From: Nigrospora sphaerica
Lineage: Eukaryota; Ascomycota; Sordariomycetes; Amphisphaeriales; Apiosporaceae
Reading direction: 5' to 3'
DNA length: 64,000 nt
Assembly (NCBI GenBank): GCA_018287875.1
Contig: JAGVVL010000009.1
Location: 2,418,001 to 2,482,000 of the forward strand
Shown here: piece after piece, positions 32,877 through 46,000 of the stretch
Layout of the letters: each line of letters starts with the position of its first letter
How positions within the stretch are numbered: position 1 is the stretch's first letter
Notes under the pieces: generated by a model
The model's database searches: none
Told to the model about the DNA's origin: nothing
The model's input: only the letters and a program-made list of their open reading frames with translations
Program-made: the position numbers and the translations under genes

Positions 32877-34095
32877 GGTTGGACGGAAGCGGCACCCAAG
32901 ACTGACGGACGGCGTGGCGGCGATGCACGAGACGTGCAGGGCCACGGGAGAGTAAGTCGTCGATATGAATAGGTAAGTAATTGACCGGATACCTTTGATA
33001 CACGGCCAGCCGGTGCCGACCTCCAAGATAACCAAAAAGTGGCCGAGACTATGGGTAAAATCGCCGCGAACTTCGCTTCTAGTCAGCGGTTGAGTGCTGT
33101 TGGGTGTGCTCGTTAAGATGAGTGGAGGTTTCGAGGGACAGAGAATAGGCAAGGTGGTGTACTGGCGGCGTTGTGAGTGTCTCCTGGAGTGCTGGGAAGC
33201 CGCCCATGACTGCTGTGTCGGCAGGCGCGATGCGGACGATGGGGGTATATCTGACGGCTATCGACCAAAGAGGGATGGAAGGTGACAGGCGAAGGAGGAA
33301 AAGTGGTGTTTACAAACCTCGGCGCGCCGCAACCGCATCGGAGACATCGCAGTCGACGGGCTGGACCGCGATTTCCCAACCTACAGACAAGCGCTCTCGA
33401 GCCCTGTGCCCGGTGACCAACCTGTTTGCACTGCTCGGACGGCGAAGATGACGAGATGAGGCCCCACCGAGCCTATATACCACCTCCATGGCCCGACCAT
33501 CGAACTCAAGGAAATCACCCTTCTGCTATGCCGTGTGCCTCCGCCAAAGCGTCCGGAGCAGCCGAGCCATGAGCAGTCGACCCAAATGCCCGCTTCCAAA
33601 ACCCGGCAGGCCATGAGACGGGTCTCAGACAAGCTGGGGAGCGAGCGGGCGGGATATCGAGAACGGGGCCGCGTTCAAAACATCACCGCGTGGGCTTCCT
33701 ACATGGATAGTGGGTGCCGACCAACCTAAGCCAGGAGCGGACATACATCCTTACCTACATCTCTGACTTATCTACAACATGTACGAATGTGTCGCAGGTC
33801 CTGTGACCAGTGCCGATGACGAGCACTTCCAGCACAGGCAGGGAAGTGCCCATACGTCCACGGAAGCGAGCATTTTGACATTCACTTGAGCCAGATGAAT
33901 TGTAGGAAAGGCATTGGCAGCCGGAATGGCGTCTGTATCCCATTATACTAGACAGACTTATGAAAGTGGCAGCCAAATCTGGTACGTTAATCCAGAGCAG
34001 CCATGCGTAGTCGAACCCATCGTCCATGTCCCGTTCCCAACCTAACCTAGTGTAATGAAATAGAATACATGTTCTCAGCCATTGAGACTGTACGA
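32877..34095. other. Intergenic, promoter and 3' flank
   Basis: About 1.2 kb holding the presumed promoter of the large disordered protein (right of 32877) and the 3' flank of the protease gene. TACCTACATC words occur near 33750. Short overlapping open frames have no domain. Confidence 0.5.
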
Positions 34096-35740
34096 TTAGA
34101 TACGGATCTCCTCGAAGAACTCCTCGAGCTGCTCCTCCACCATCTGGTGGATCTTCTTGGAGACCTTGTCGGCCTTGTCCGAGAAGGACGAAACGCCCTT
34201 CACAATGGTGCCCGAGACCATGTTGAAGTCCTTCTCAATGGCCTTCTCGAGATCCTCGAGAGACATCGACTTCTCAGTCGACGGCTTGGCCGTGTAGGAG
34301 CCAGCCTCAACAATGTCCGAGTAGTTGCTGGAACCGCCGCCGTTGAAGGCAAGCAGGTTGGGGGTGTCCTTGGGGATGTCCGACAGAGCACCCTTGGTGG
34401 CAATGCTGAGCAGATTCTCCTTGAGTTTGGCAGGCGTGATCTGGGCCATGCCGTAATCCGACTCCTTGCTGGGCTGGAGGGACAGGAAGTAAGCCGTCAG
34501 GCCGCACAGGTGAGGCGAGGCCATCGAAGTGCCACTGATGGTGTTGATGGCTGTCTTGCTGCCGATCCAGGTGGACTGGATGCTGAGGCCGGGTCCGAAC
34601 ACGTCAGTGCACTTGCCCCAGTTGGAGAAGTAAGCACGGCTGTCGTCAAGGGCCGAGGCACCGACAGTGATGGCCTTCTTGGCAGCGGCGGGAGAGTAGT
34701 TGCACGCGTCAGCGTTGTCGTTGCCGGCAGCAACGGAGAAGTGGATGCCAGCGTCAACAGCAGCGTTGACAACCTGGTCGAGCGAGGGCGACTTGCCACC
34801 ACCAAGAGACATGTTGGCGACAGAGCCCTTGAAGTTCTTGCGCTTGCCGTCCTTAGCGGCCTTAACCTGCTCCTGGTGAGCCGAGGCAGCCCACTCGACA
34901 CCCTTGAGAACGTCGCTCATGGTGCCGGAGCCATTGCTGCGGAGGACCTTGACGGCGTAGACGTGAGCCTTCTTGGCCACACCGTACTTCTTTCCAGCGA
35001 CAGTGCCGGAACAGTGGGTGCCGTGGCCGTTGCCGTCCACATCGGCGTCACCAGTGGGGATGGTCTTGCCCCACTTGGCACGGCCCTCAAAGTCGACATG
35101 CTCGGTGTTGGTACCAGTATCAATGATGTAGGCATCAACACCCTCACCACCGTCAGCGGCGTAGAGGTACTTGTTGAAGGTGCCGAATGAGAGCCTGTCC
35201 CGGTGCGAGATGCGGGCAAGGCCCCACGGCGCGTTCTTCTCAAGCTCGGGATCTTCGGATACCATCGTGGTACGGACGATCTGATCACGCTCGACGTGCT
35301 CGACCTGGTGAAGAGCGAATTAGCAGTGTTCCGGAGCCAACGGGGTAGGGTCGGGGTTAGGGACTCACGTCGGGGTGTCGTCGGACTTCCTCGATGGTGG
35401 CGTCATCGAAGTGACCGGCATAGCCGAGGAAGTCGGTGCTGATCTTGTAGGTGTGCTTCAGACCACGGTAGGCGTCTTCGGCCATGGGGACCTGGCTACG
35501 CTTCCGCAGCTCGAGGCGCTCGTCCTCGCGACCACCGTGGAGCTTCTGAACCCAGGAGTGGTGGTCCGAGGCGGATGACTCGGACACATGCTTCTTGAAC
35601 TTGATGATGTACGAGTTGGGGATCTCCTCGGCGGCAGCCGAGGACAGGATGGGGGCAGCTCCATCATGAACCGTCTCGTAGCTGAAGGACGGGGCAGCGG
35701 CAGCGACGCACGCCAGCGAGAGAGCGACGACGCCCCTCAT
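34096..35740 (-). CDS. Vacuolar serine protease B (cerevisin/PepC, S8 subtilase)
   Basis: Subtilisin-family endoprotease of about 526 residues, homologous to yeast Prb1 and Aspergillus PepC; it works in the vacuole in protein turnover and zymogen activation. Model: exon 1 35369-35740, 64-nt GT-AG intron (35305-35368), exon 2 34096-35304; the splice gives HPDVEHVERDQIV across the propeptide. Order: signal peptide (about 1-16), I9 inhibitor propeptide with NSYIIKFKKH and GFDD-like GHFDDATIEEV, then the catalytic domain starting near APWGLARISHR. Catalytic triad: Asp186 (IIDTGT), His218 (NGHGTHCSG), Ser384 (GTSMASPH), with oxyanion Asn in AAGND. A C-terminal extension after about residue 455 is Lys/Glu-rich and helical, ending FFEEIRI, as in other vacuolar homologs. 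This distinguishes it from shorter secreted Pr1/proteinase K types. The upstream leader (35860-36000) is strongly CT-rich on the coding strand. Confidence 0.95.
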
Positions 35741-38700
35741 TGTGCTGAAAGAGTGGATGATGTGATGGAAGGCAGATGTGAACCAAGTACCAACAGACAA
35801 GTCTACCTGCGACCTTTACTACCGGCGACGAAAAGGCAAGAAAAGAAGAACCCGAGTAATCAACCGATTGCTCAGGGCGGATGCGACGATGGAGGATGGG
35901 TGATGGATGATGGAGGAGATGGGAATGAGAGAAGAAGAAGAGAAAGAAAGAGAGTCTCCGTCGGCGCGAGAGCTGGCTGATAAGACAGTCGAGCTGGTGC
36001 TGGGATGGGATGCTGGGCGGTAGGGAGGGCGTGAGCGAGTTACGTACCAGGCAGCCCAGGAGAGGGAGATCATGCGTCACGCGCCCGCGAGTCGGCTAAG
36101 TTAGTTGCTAGCCCCGGCTGGCTAGCAAGGCACCAGCGCAGTCTCGAGGGCGAGAAGGGGGGCCTGGGAACTAGGTACATCGTACCTCCAGCAGCTCCAG
36201 CTCTGTTTCCCCAGGTGCGGTGGGGCACGCGGCAGGGATGAAGATACCCGGGCTGCCGCCTAACCCAAAGCGGCCAGGCCGCGCCTCGAACTAGTTGCAT
36301 GTCCCTACTTTCCATGTACTGTGGTAGTGCTGGGTGCTCCGTGGAAGAAGGAAGGGGTGGAAGGCATGGGGATATCGAGCTGAGCTGCCGGGCAACTGGC
36401 AGCCCGGTTCAGTTGACCATCCAGGTACTCCAAGGGTCGCTCGCCTCCCTCGGTCTCCCTCCTGAATCGGCTGGGCGGACCTCGATAAGCCCCAGATGCT
36501 TTAGGGATCTAAGGTTGCCAGGTTCCAGAGAATCGGATCCCTCGACGGCGAAGCGACCCAGTGACTCCAGCTTCAGACGGCGACCGCTTGTGCCTTGTGT
36601 AATGGGAGGCCGTTAGCTCCCTTCTCATCCACCCTGTCACCGGAATTGAGACATCGCATCCTTTTTTTAAGGGGGAATCGAGATAGGATTTGGATGCATC
36701 GAAAGGGACGGATGTATCTTATGCTGTGCAGGCGAAGTAAGCACCTCGTGAGCCAGCGGCCGTGGTCGCTTGCATACATTATCTGTACTTGCCTACGTCA
36801 GTAAGCACGCACATATAACTCAATAGGTACATGGATCGTAGGTATCGAGGTTCGTATGTAGGAACAAAGCTCCGTAACATTTCATAATCGCACGCTGTAC
36901 CACGCAGGGCATTCCGAAACCTTGGCGGTGCGGTTCCCGAGGCAATTGGCAGATAGGGTGCGGGTGCATTCATGGATCCGTCCATGCATATTGGATCCAT
37001 TGGGCGTGATAAGATAAGGCAGCCCCTGGCCGCCAGGAGTGCTCGTATGACCCGTCGCGGGACCATACACAGGCGTCGTCAATTCTGGGATCGGGGGGAT
37101 CAGCGCGCATATCGCTGCCCTCTGGCCCTCCCAGCTGCACCTACGGGGAAGCTATGGACCCTGAAAGCTTTCGTGGAGGTGGGCTGGGTGTCCCGCGGAC
37201 AAGCCCATACCGACATCTCGTGGTCACTTTGTTCCACACGAGACCGGGGCCGTACGCTGCTGTCTCATCTGGCAACCGTTCGCGTCGAGCAGGCCATCTA
37301 TGGTGTCATTCGCAGATACAGGTCCTAGCTGCCCGACGGGGGTGGGCATCACGAGCGACCGGCCTTGTTCGCCTGCGGCATGGATCATGGCAAACGGAGG
37401 ACGACAATGCAAGCCTCCGTCTCGAGGGACTAATAAACACTTTCATTAGAACGTTTCCGTCCCCCAGAGTCCCCACCCAACCACACCGAAGTCGGCCAAG
37501 GACGGCCTGCGCTCACGGCTGCCGAAGGGGAGATGCGCAAGCCAGCGCTGCCTACCGGACCAGAACACAGTCACCAGCCCCTGCTCCCCTGGCACGTGTT
37601 CGTCCTCCCCCTGCCAACCCCTATGCCTAGCCAACAGATCTACACGTATGAGGCTGTCTCTCCATAGGCGGGCGTAATCCATGGGAGGCGTGCTGGGGGG
37701 TCCCGGCCCCGTCTACGTGTAGCCAGTCCACCACGTAGTGGTGGGGTCGCTTCTTTGCCTCGTTGACGCGGCCTGCTTCTATCCTGGGGCGCAACGCACG
37801 ATAGCGAGCTGTTGCCTCAGACGTCTGGTTGTCGAGTAGTGGCGGCTATCGGTTGAGAAGGCGACCAACCGCCGCAGTACAGAGTCAAACGAGTAAGATA
37901 GTCTCGCAGTGCGCGTAGACGGAGCCATGTGCAGACGGGCGAACGGGGAGCCTAGCCAGTAAGGTACAGGAAGAGTCATGAAAGTGCCTCTTCTTAGATA
38001 AGAACCAAGTAGCCCATAGCCCGTATCTGCAGGGACAAAATGCCCCTTTGCCCCCAGTTGCCAGGCACAGGTGGGTAACGCGGCCTACTGTGTGTATTCG
38101 TTGGCCCAACAGGCGGTAAGTACGCATAGTGAATATGGATGATTGTCCGCGCGTGTAATCCGTCCAAAGAGGTAGAGAATGCGCTACTGCTCCTATTTGA
38201 TCAACTGCGCCAGCGTGCGCCAACTTCGGCTGTTGTCGTGGTTGCCAGCAAGGGGAAGGGGAAGGGGGCGCACAGGTCATTGTCGGCTCAACCCCAAGTC
38301 AGGTCCCCTGAGATGGGGATTTGGGCTGTCCAAACTCTACAGAGCACCATGAACCACCTCAAATGGGAGGTTGTACTCCGGGACCTGCCTGAGAAATGGA
38401 TGCGCCTGATGCAGGCCGAGTCCGAGATGACATCAGACCAAGGGATCCCTGCTATGAACGCGTCTAGATTGCCCGGGTCGTTAAAGGGCCGGTTTACAAC
38501 GGATCTCGCAACATCAGAACGATAAGACGTGCTCACAACTTCACGGTTTGCTTCCTAAAGACCTGTCCAGGATACCAGGGAAGAGAACAGCAGCGCATCA
38601 TTCTACCTTACCTAACGACCAAACTGACCTGGAGGTCTGTTTAAGCGCTGTAAGGTGGAATAGTCGCCCACATCCACCCCAGGCGAGGATGCGCTCCGCG

Positions 38701-40078
38701 GCTTATCGTCGCGGGTACAATATGGAGCAAAGGGACTCCCCAGCCTGGATGCCATCAGCTCTATTCATAGGTGAGAACGCCCCGATTGTTGAGGGTATTG
38801 CGTCGAGGACATGGTTTGTTAGCGCTGATCCCGTGGTTGCATCCTCCAGGCCGGATATACCTCAGCCGGTGCTATCCTGACCTCATGAATATAGGAAGAG
38901 TTCCGCCTAGTCGTAGTCAGCAACGGCACAATGCTGGGTACGGAATTGGTGAATGCACTTGGCTTCCATGGCCGCAAAGGCAACCGCTGTCTCTCATTGC
39001 AGGGCGATGCCCCTCCCTACCTATCCCAACGGGGTGCTGGCGAGGTTTCCTCGGGCACCCCTCAATGCAGTCTATCTACCTATGTAGGTATCCCATATTA
39101 TTTCAACTGGCCATCTTATGCACCCGAAATCGGGTGAAGATGCCGCCGTCGCCAATTGACGGGATGGGTGTGACAGGCCGATAGTGTCTGGTTGAGGCTA
39201 GGCCACAACAGCTGGCAGCCTGCAGTGAGATCCGATGCCAAGCAACTGCGCGAGCAGATGCTAGCGTTGCAACGCATGACTGGGCGAATACTTACCTCAC
39301 TAGGCCCATGGGCCTGGCCCGTGCTGTTGCGCTTCCTGTATGGCATTAGGTAGAGCACAGTAGAGAGCCTTCGGTAGAACACCCCAAAGGCTCCAGCCTG
39401 TCGCAGAGTCTCGACGATAGCAGTATCATCACAGAAAGCCAACAGTAACAGTGGATCTGCACGACCCTGGAAATGTTGCATCAAAACAGCTTCCAAGTGT
39501 CGATCTTGCCCCCAACCTTACTGGTTCACTGCGGCTGTGAAGGCGGCATCAGCGGGCTGTAGCAACATTTCCCCCCTCTCTTGATGTGGGAGTCCCGACA
39601 GCAAGTACCAAGCCACACACAGACACGAGGCTGACAGCTTCAGCTGTGCATCCCCTCGTTGTTCCCTGGTACCAGAGCAGCGACTCGCAGAGCGACTCTA
39701 CGAACCGGCACTGCATCGGCCCTCAAGAACGATCACGGCACCTGGCCCGGCGACTTTGGACAGCCACCGCCGTTAGGGGTAACGCCGCTTCTCTGACCAC
39801 GGTGCTTGTCCCTTGCGTGCAGACACCCCGCGCCATTTCCGACCACCACGATCTCCACCTCGCTCAGACTGCCCTCGCCGGCGACATTCATCGCTGCCCG
39901 ACAGTATCTTCCCGACGTCTTGGAACGGGCGCGCTTCGCTATTCGATGCAGGCAAGACTGGCCGAGACCGGTTCGTCCAAGGGTGCGACACGGCGGGCGT
40001 CGTAAATCATGAAGGAGGACAGACAGTTTTGCGACAACACACTCGACCAATAGCCCCCCCCCCTCCCTCCCCGATATA
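35741..40078. other. 4.3-kb stretch without a supportable gene
   Basis: The left 350 bp is the CT-rich protease promoter and the right few hundred bp the promoter of the BEACH gene. Between them are many 60-140-codon frames on both strands, none with a clear domain. Recurrent TAGGTA/GTACCT words occur (36820-36850, 39070-39090). A minus-strand frame (39116-39496) has a strong donor GTAAGT at 39295 and an acceptor ending at 39246 and is discussed as a possible decayed gene. No RNA gene or transposon recognised. Confidence 0.45.
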
Positions 40079-43000
40079 ATGCTGTCCGCACGGCCAAGCA
40101 GGTACCGGTCGTCGACCTCGGCCTCCTCGACGCCATTGTCCATCTCCAAAGCAGTTGAAGTGCTGCAGAAACTCTTGGATGGCCTGTCTTCCGCCCTCTC
40201 GAAGCCACCAGCAGGATACCCCGACCCGATCGCGGTGGTACTACATCTGGGCCTGATTCAACAACATCTCTCTGCCGTGAACCCCCCAAGTCCTGTCCAA
40301 GACGACTTTAGGCACCTTCACGGTTTCCAACGCTTGTTCGACGCCTTGCGGGCCTTCTCCGGCTTCTACAACCCCCAGAAACGCACCATCGAGGAGAAGG
40401 AAGGTCTCTTCAGCTTCCTGGATGCTGTTCTCGCCGTCTTTTCTGCAGCATTCCGTGGGCACGCCGGAAACAGGCGATACTTCCGTGACCGCGTCGAGAG
40501 TGGAGGCTGGGTAGCGCTGGAGCAGACGATCGCGAGCATCGGTCTTGGCGGCAGTGATCTTGATGCCTGGACTAGCAGTCAGCTCTTTGGGAAGCTGCTC
40601 GCCTTCGCTCTGGACAACCCGGCCTTGGACCAACTCTGCCGCAACGTCAGCACACAACCACCTGGTCGCCAAGACGGTGATCCAGCCGAGGCCGCTGCTG
40701 CCAGTGAGAACGCCGCGCAGAATGAGGATGGTGTTCCCGGTGGCGCGGTGCACATTGAAGATGAAGTGCGCAAAATTATCAAAGCTGATGCCACCATACG
40801 AAACCCTGAAGTCATCAGGACCGTTGTGGATTTCTGGATCCCCATGCCCAAGGGTACGGGGCAGGAAGCACAAGCCGTATCCCGGCTGGTCTTGTCAGTA
40901 ATTGCTGAGGCTATTGCTGCCTCATCCTACAACCTCTGCCTTGTCTACGAGACCGCGGTGTATACGCGCCTGTTGGCGCTGGTGCTGGATGAGGAATCGG
41001 GGCTAAGCAAGGCTGAACACGATCTCGTCGTGACGATCTGCAGATCTCTGATGAGGCTCGGCATCAAAAGCCTCGCTGATGCTCAGGCCCTGTTGACTAG
41101 CTCTTCGCCCGAGGCTGCCGAGTACTGCTCGGAAATGGCCCAGAATTACGACCCGCCGTTCATTCAGTTCGACTTGACACTCCGCGGGCATTCGTCCATC
41201 GACCTCCCTAACCTCGGCCGCCCTTTTCCTCCCTTGAATTCCGTCGGCTACACCTTTACCGCCTGGATCCGGGTAGACAAATTCGACCCCAAAGCACACA
41301 CCACACTGTTTGGCGTCTTTGACCAGACGCAGACCTGCTTCTTGCTTCTGTATCTGGAGCGAGACACTCATAATTTCATTCTCCAGACATCCGTGACGTC
41401 GCAGCGACCCAGTGTGAGATTTAAGAGATTCACATTTCGGGAGGGTAGATGGTACCACATAGCCCTTGTCCATCGGCGCCCCAAGACTTTGTCGGCTAGC
41501 AAAGCCACACTGTTCGTGGACGGGGAGTTCACTGAAGAACTTCGAGCGACATACCCCTCCCTGCCACCACTTTCAAACGGCAGCACAGACAGCTTTTCAT
41601 CCTTCACTTCAAGCAATAACAAAACCATGCCTGTTCAGGCTTTCGTGGGGACGCCTCGTGATCTTACATCAACCAGGGGACCTGGTTTAGCCCTGGGCAA
41701 GTTGTCCGTGGCGACTGCTCACCTGTTCGACGATGTGCTGAGTGAGGACTACCTGTCTGTTCCCAGCCGGCTTGGTCCCCGGTACCAGGGTAACTTTCAG
41801 GACTGCCTGGGGGCTTTCCAAACCTATGAGGCATCCGCCACTCTGGGTTTACGGAACGACTTGGTCACAACTGGGCGCGACGACTCTGATTTAATTAAAG
41901 TCATCAGGGATAAAGCCAGCTATGTCGTATCAGAGCAGCACATCATGTTCAGCTTGATGCCGTCGGCCGTCTTGAGAGAGAAGACCCAGCTGCTCGACTC
42001 GCAGCTCTTCCGCGCGTTGTCTCGGGCGCCGTCAAACAACTTGATGCAGATGACGATCAAGAGCGGAAGAGGCATTGCAATCAACAGCGCTCTGCCCTGC
42101 ATAAACGACGCGCTGCTTCGGTCCAGCGGCGTCGCCGTGCTTACTGGCGAGCCTGTTGTTGCCATACCGCAACGCATAGACGATGCCATGTGGCAACTCG
42201 CTGGCTTCACTCCCCTGGCCCTCAAACTTATTGAAAGAGCATCCACGGCCGAGGCCTTAGTCCGCACTGTGGAGATGGTCTTCCGCTGCGTCAATTCGAG
42301 TTGGCGAAACAGCGAAGCCATGGAAAAGGGCAACGGTTACAATATCATTGGGATGCTGCTGAAGGCCAAACTGGGTCTAGGACCTCCCGGGAGCGAAATC
42401 GTCACAGAACGACTTCCCCTCGACAGCATTGAGAAGGACAGGCTCAGTTTCCAGCTCCTCAGCCTGGTCCTGGAGTTCGTCGGATACAACCACCAGAATT
42501 CACTGGAATCTGTCATCCAAAACCCTCTTGCGTATCGCATCTTGTTGGTTGACTTTGACGTGTGGCGAAAGTGTGTTCCCATCGTCCAGGAACTCTACTA
42601 CAAACAGTTCGTGACCTTCGCCGTCGAGAGTAAATTCCATCAGTATAACAATAGGCGACTGCTTCGGATGCGTAAGTCCCTCACCGCTATCCCTCCACCG
42701 CCCGATCTCACTAATCCTTGGACACCCAGGCATTGTCAAGCGTCTGTTAGATGCTCTGAAAGCGGAACCTCTACCCACTGTCGTGTTGCCATTCTTCATT
42801 AGCGCACTTCAGAGCCTCGTGAAATGCAGTTACAACAACGAAGTCCACCGGGCACTTGCTTTGTTCATCACATACGCGTTCCATTCTCAGGCGTCATCTA
42901 TTTCCAGGACCCCCAAGTCAGCGTCGGGGCTGCGGAGCACCGGCCCGCAGTCGACAGCATCGCGACGGCCGACGTTTGCCGAGATGGGTGGAATTCAGAA

Positions 43001-46000
43001 ACCCAGCCAAACCTTTACAAGAAAACAAGTCGGAGTCAAAATCCTGGAAATGTACAGCGATATCCTGTGCGAAAAGGGAAACCTGGCCATAATCCGCAAA
43101 TTCGCCAGGACTGTTACCAACAAGGTACTTGACATAAGGCCGCCAGCAAACGATTCCACGCTGACAATGGCCCAGTGGCTTCTTTACCTCCTCACAGAAG
43201 ACGATCCCGAGATCGTGATTCATGGCTGCAAAATCATGGCCAGACTGTTGGTAGCCCATGGTCCCAGCTATGCCACGAAGTTTGCGGGTAAATCTGGAGG
43301 CTTCTATATCATGGCCCACCGCTTGAAGAGATGGTGGGATATTCCCACCATATGGCCGATATGTTTCAGCATCTTCTTTGGATACGATGTGGCTGAGATT
43401 GACTTCGAGCGGCCTTTCGATTTCTTCAGCCTGCTTGCGACGTTCGAGAACTGCAATGTTGTTTTCCCGGAAGCGTTGCCTATCATCACGGCTATGCTCC
43501 AGATTGGACTCAAGGACGTGCTCAGAAACCAAGAGGACCCCTCTTCACCCTCTGGTGATCGCGACCCGATCAGACCCTTTGATGAACTAGCGCCACCGCC
43601 GCCGCCGCCTGGCGGCAGACCTCGGGCGAGATCCATGGAGCTTACTAAAGAGCTGGAAACGAGACGTGGGTGACCCCTTGGCCGGAACGCACGAGGCCTA
43701 GACTGACATACGTTCTAGGAGCACCGCGGCCCGTTCAGGAAAGGACGGCGGGCAACGCCGACGTACTGCAAACTGTTCTTCGTTTCCTCTCAGATTTCTA
43801 CAACAAGTCTTCTGACTTCAGGGACTTCGCCTTGTCGTCGGAATATGTGAAGTTGCTCTTATCGACGCTATATCCGGTTATAGTGAGCACGGACGCGGTC
43901 AGTCCAGAGACAGAACTCAACTCGCGGGACTCGGCACTCACCTTTGAGGGCGGCGATGTCATCATCCGCCCAATCGCTGGAACCTCAGTCCCTGCCCCCA
44001 TCGTGAGAACTTCCAGTGTCGCCGACGCTGCTCTACCGTCGCAGGTCAAGAATCTTCGGGGAACGCCTCTGCGAAAAGCATCATCATTCGTCCTTCTGAC
44101 CTCGCAAAAGCCTTCACTGCCGAGCCCCGCACGGCTTACCCACGTCATGTCCCCTAAGAAGAAGGTTGCCACTCAAAGCATCAGCAATTCTGTGTTAGAG
44201 GGTATTATGGAGCTCGTGATCAACGTCTTCATGGACCAGCTACTCTACCGCAAAGAGTTCCCCGGATTCGGTCTTTTCATCAAGGTCCCTCCAGGTTTTC
44301 AAGAACACCAGGCATACTTCGAGTCGTACGTGCTTCGCAGAACCATCCAGCATCTTTCGACCACACTCAAACTGGACTGGAAGCTCCTGCACGAGCCCAG
44401 AGTCCTGACCAACATGGCTCGCTTTAGCCTGCATATGGTGGAGGCCATATTCGAGGGCTGGTTCATGAACGGTACTGAGTCCATGCTCGATTTTGCCGGC
44501 CTGCTGCTGGAGTACCTGAACAAGCCGGAGGTCTCTCAACTTAAGACGGTTCGACTATGTGACAAGGCAGTCTCCACCATTCGCGGCTCGTTCCTCAAAC
44601 TCGTCCTCTTGCGGCTCTCGGAGATGGACGATCCTCAAACGACGGACACGGAGGCCAATTTCTCCATGAATAAGATTCTATACTGGCAAATGGTCGTTTT
44701 GGATTCTCTCTCCCCTGACGACAACTACATGAAGCTTCTCTGGTATCAGCTTTATGTCAAATTGATCGATGCTCGTGAGTCTGTCAGGCTCGCTGCCGTC
44801 AACATTTGGCGGATCATGCTGGTGCAGAAGCCGCAAGAGACTTCCATCCTTTTGCGCCAGTTGGTGTCTGCAGACCAGACCCAACTGATATCGGACTTCG
44901 AGAGCCTCACCGAATCAGATACAGACACGTTTGTGGCCTGGGTCGATGAGCACCGATCTTCTCTTGATACCATGTTCATCAGTGGGCTTTCTCGCACCTG
45001 GGAAGATTTTGTGGCGGTAGAAAACGCCAAAACCACAGAGACTGCCAGATCACGTCTTGCGAAACGCAAAGACACGCTCAAAAAATGGCAAATCGAGAAA
45101 TTCGACCGGGAAAATATCTTGCTTCGCCACGATATGACCAATTCGGCGTGGATGAAATCGATTTATGGCTCGGAGCACTTTAAGCATCAAAGACTTATGC
45201 AGGATCAACAGGACGACGTGCTATTCCATTCGTCCGAGTTCGTCCGCATGGATCGGGATCTGGCCCGGCCAGGGGCCGTTTTTGGTCAGGATTCCGTTAT
45301 CAAATGGAAGCTGGACCGAACCGAGGGTCGCAACAGGATGCGCATCCGGTTGCTACCGAACATCTCGCCCCGGGACGACATATACCAACCCAAAAGGAGG
45401 ACGACAGACCTCCAGTCGGCCTCCAGCCTTCGGGAAAGTGGTGCCATGGCGACAGCGTCGCGCTCGCGGTCTGGCTCGGCGCCTTCGTCGGGTCCCTCTA
45501 GCAGACAGCTGGGTGAGGATGGATGCGGTGACATGCGAGACCAAGAGGAGACCCAATACTCAGGTGGCGAAGCTTCAGAGCAGTCGGTGCTCCCGGATGA
45601 CGACTTCGAAATGGTCGACGATCCCAACGACCCAGAGGCGGACGAAGGCTTCGAAGATAAGAACCGACGTGTTATGCGACGCCTGGAGAACGGAGACGTT
45701 GTCCAGCAGGTCTACAACATCTCGCGGATTGTGGGACTGGAGGCATGCGAAGGAATTCTTCTCGTTTGCAAGGACAAGTTGTACCTCATGGACAATTATT
45801 TCCAAAGTGCAGATGGCGAAATTATCAACGTGTGGGAAGCACCTTCGGAGGAACGCGATCCTTTCTCGCAGATCATCGCCGGAAACAAACCGGAGGAGAA
45901 GAAATCGACCTCCCGACGCAAGGCACAGGACTCGCGTAGCTGGCGTTGGCAGGACGTTATCAGTGTGTCCAAGCGTCGTTTCTTGTTCCGCGACGTTGCC

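Noticed and set aside
34069..35190. 373-codon plus-strand open frame opposite the protease
   Set aside because: It is the antisense shadow of the well-supported subtilase gene, with Leu/Val/Gly-rich antisense composition.
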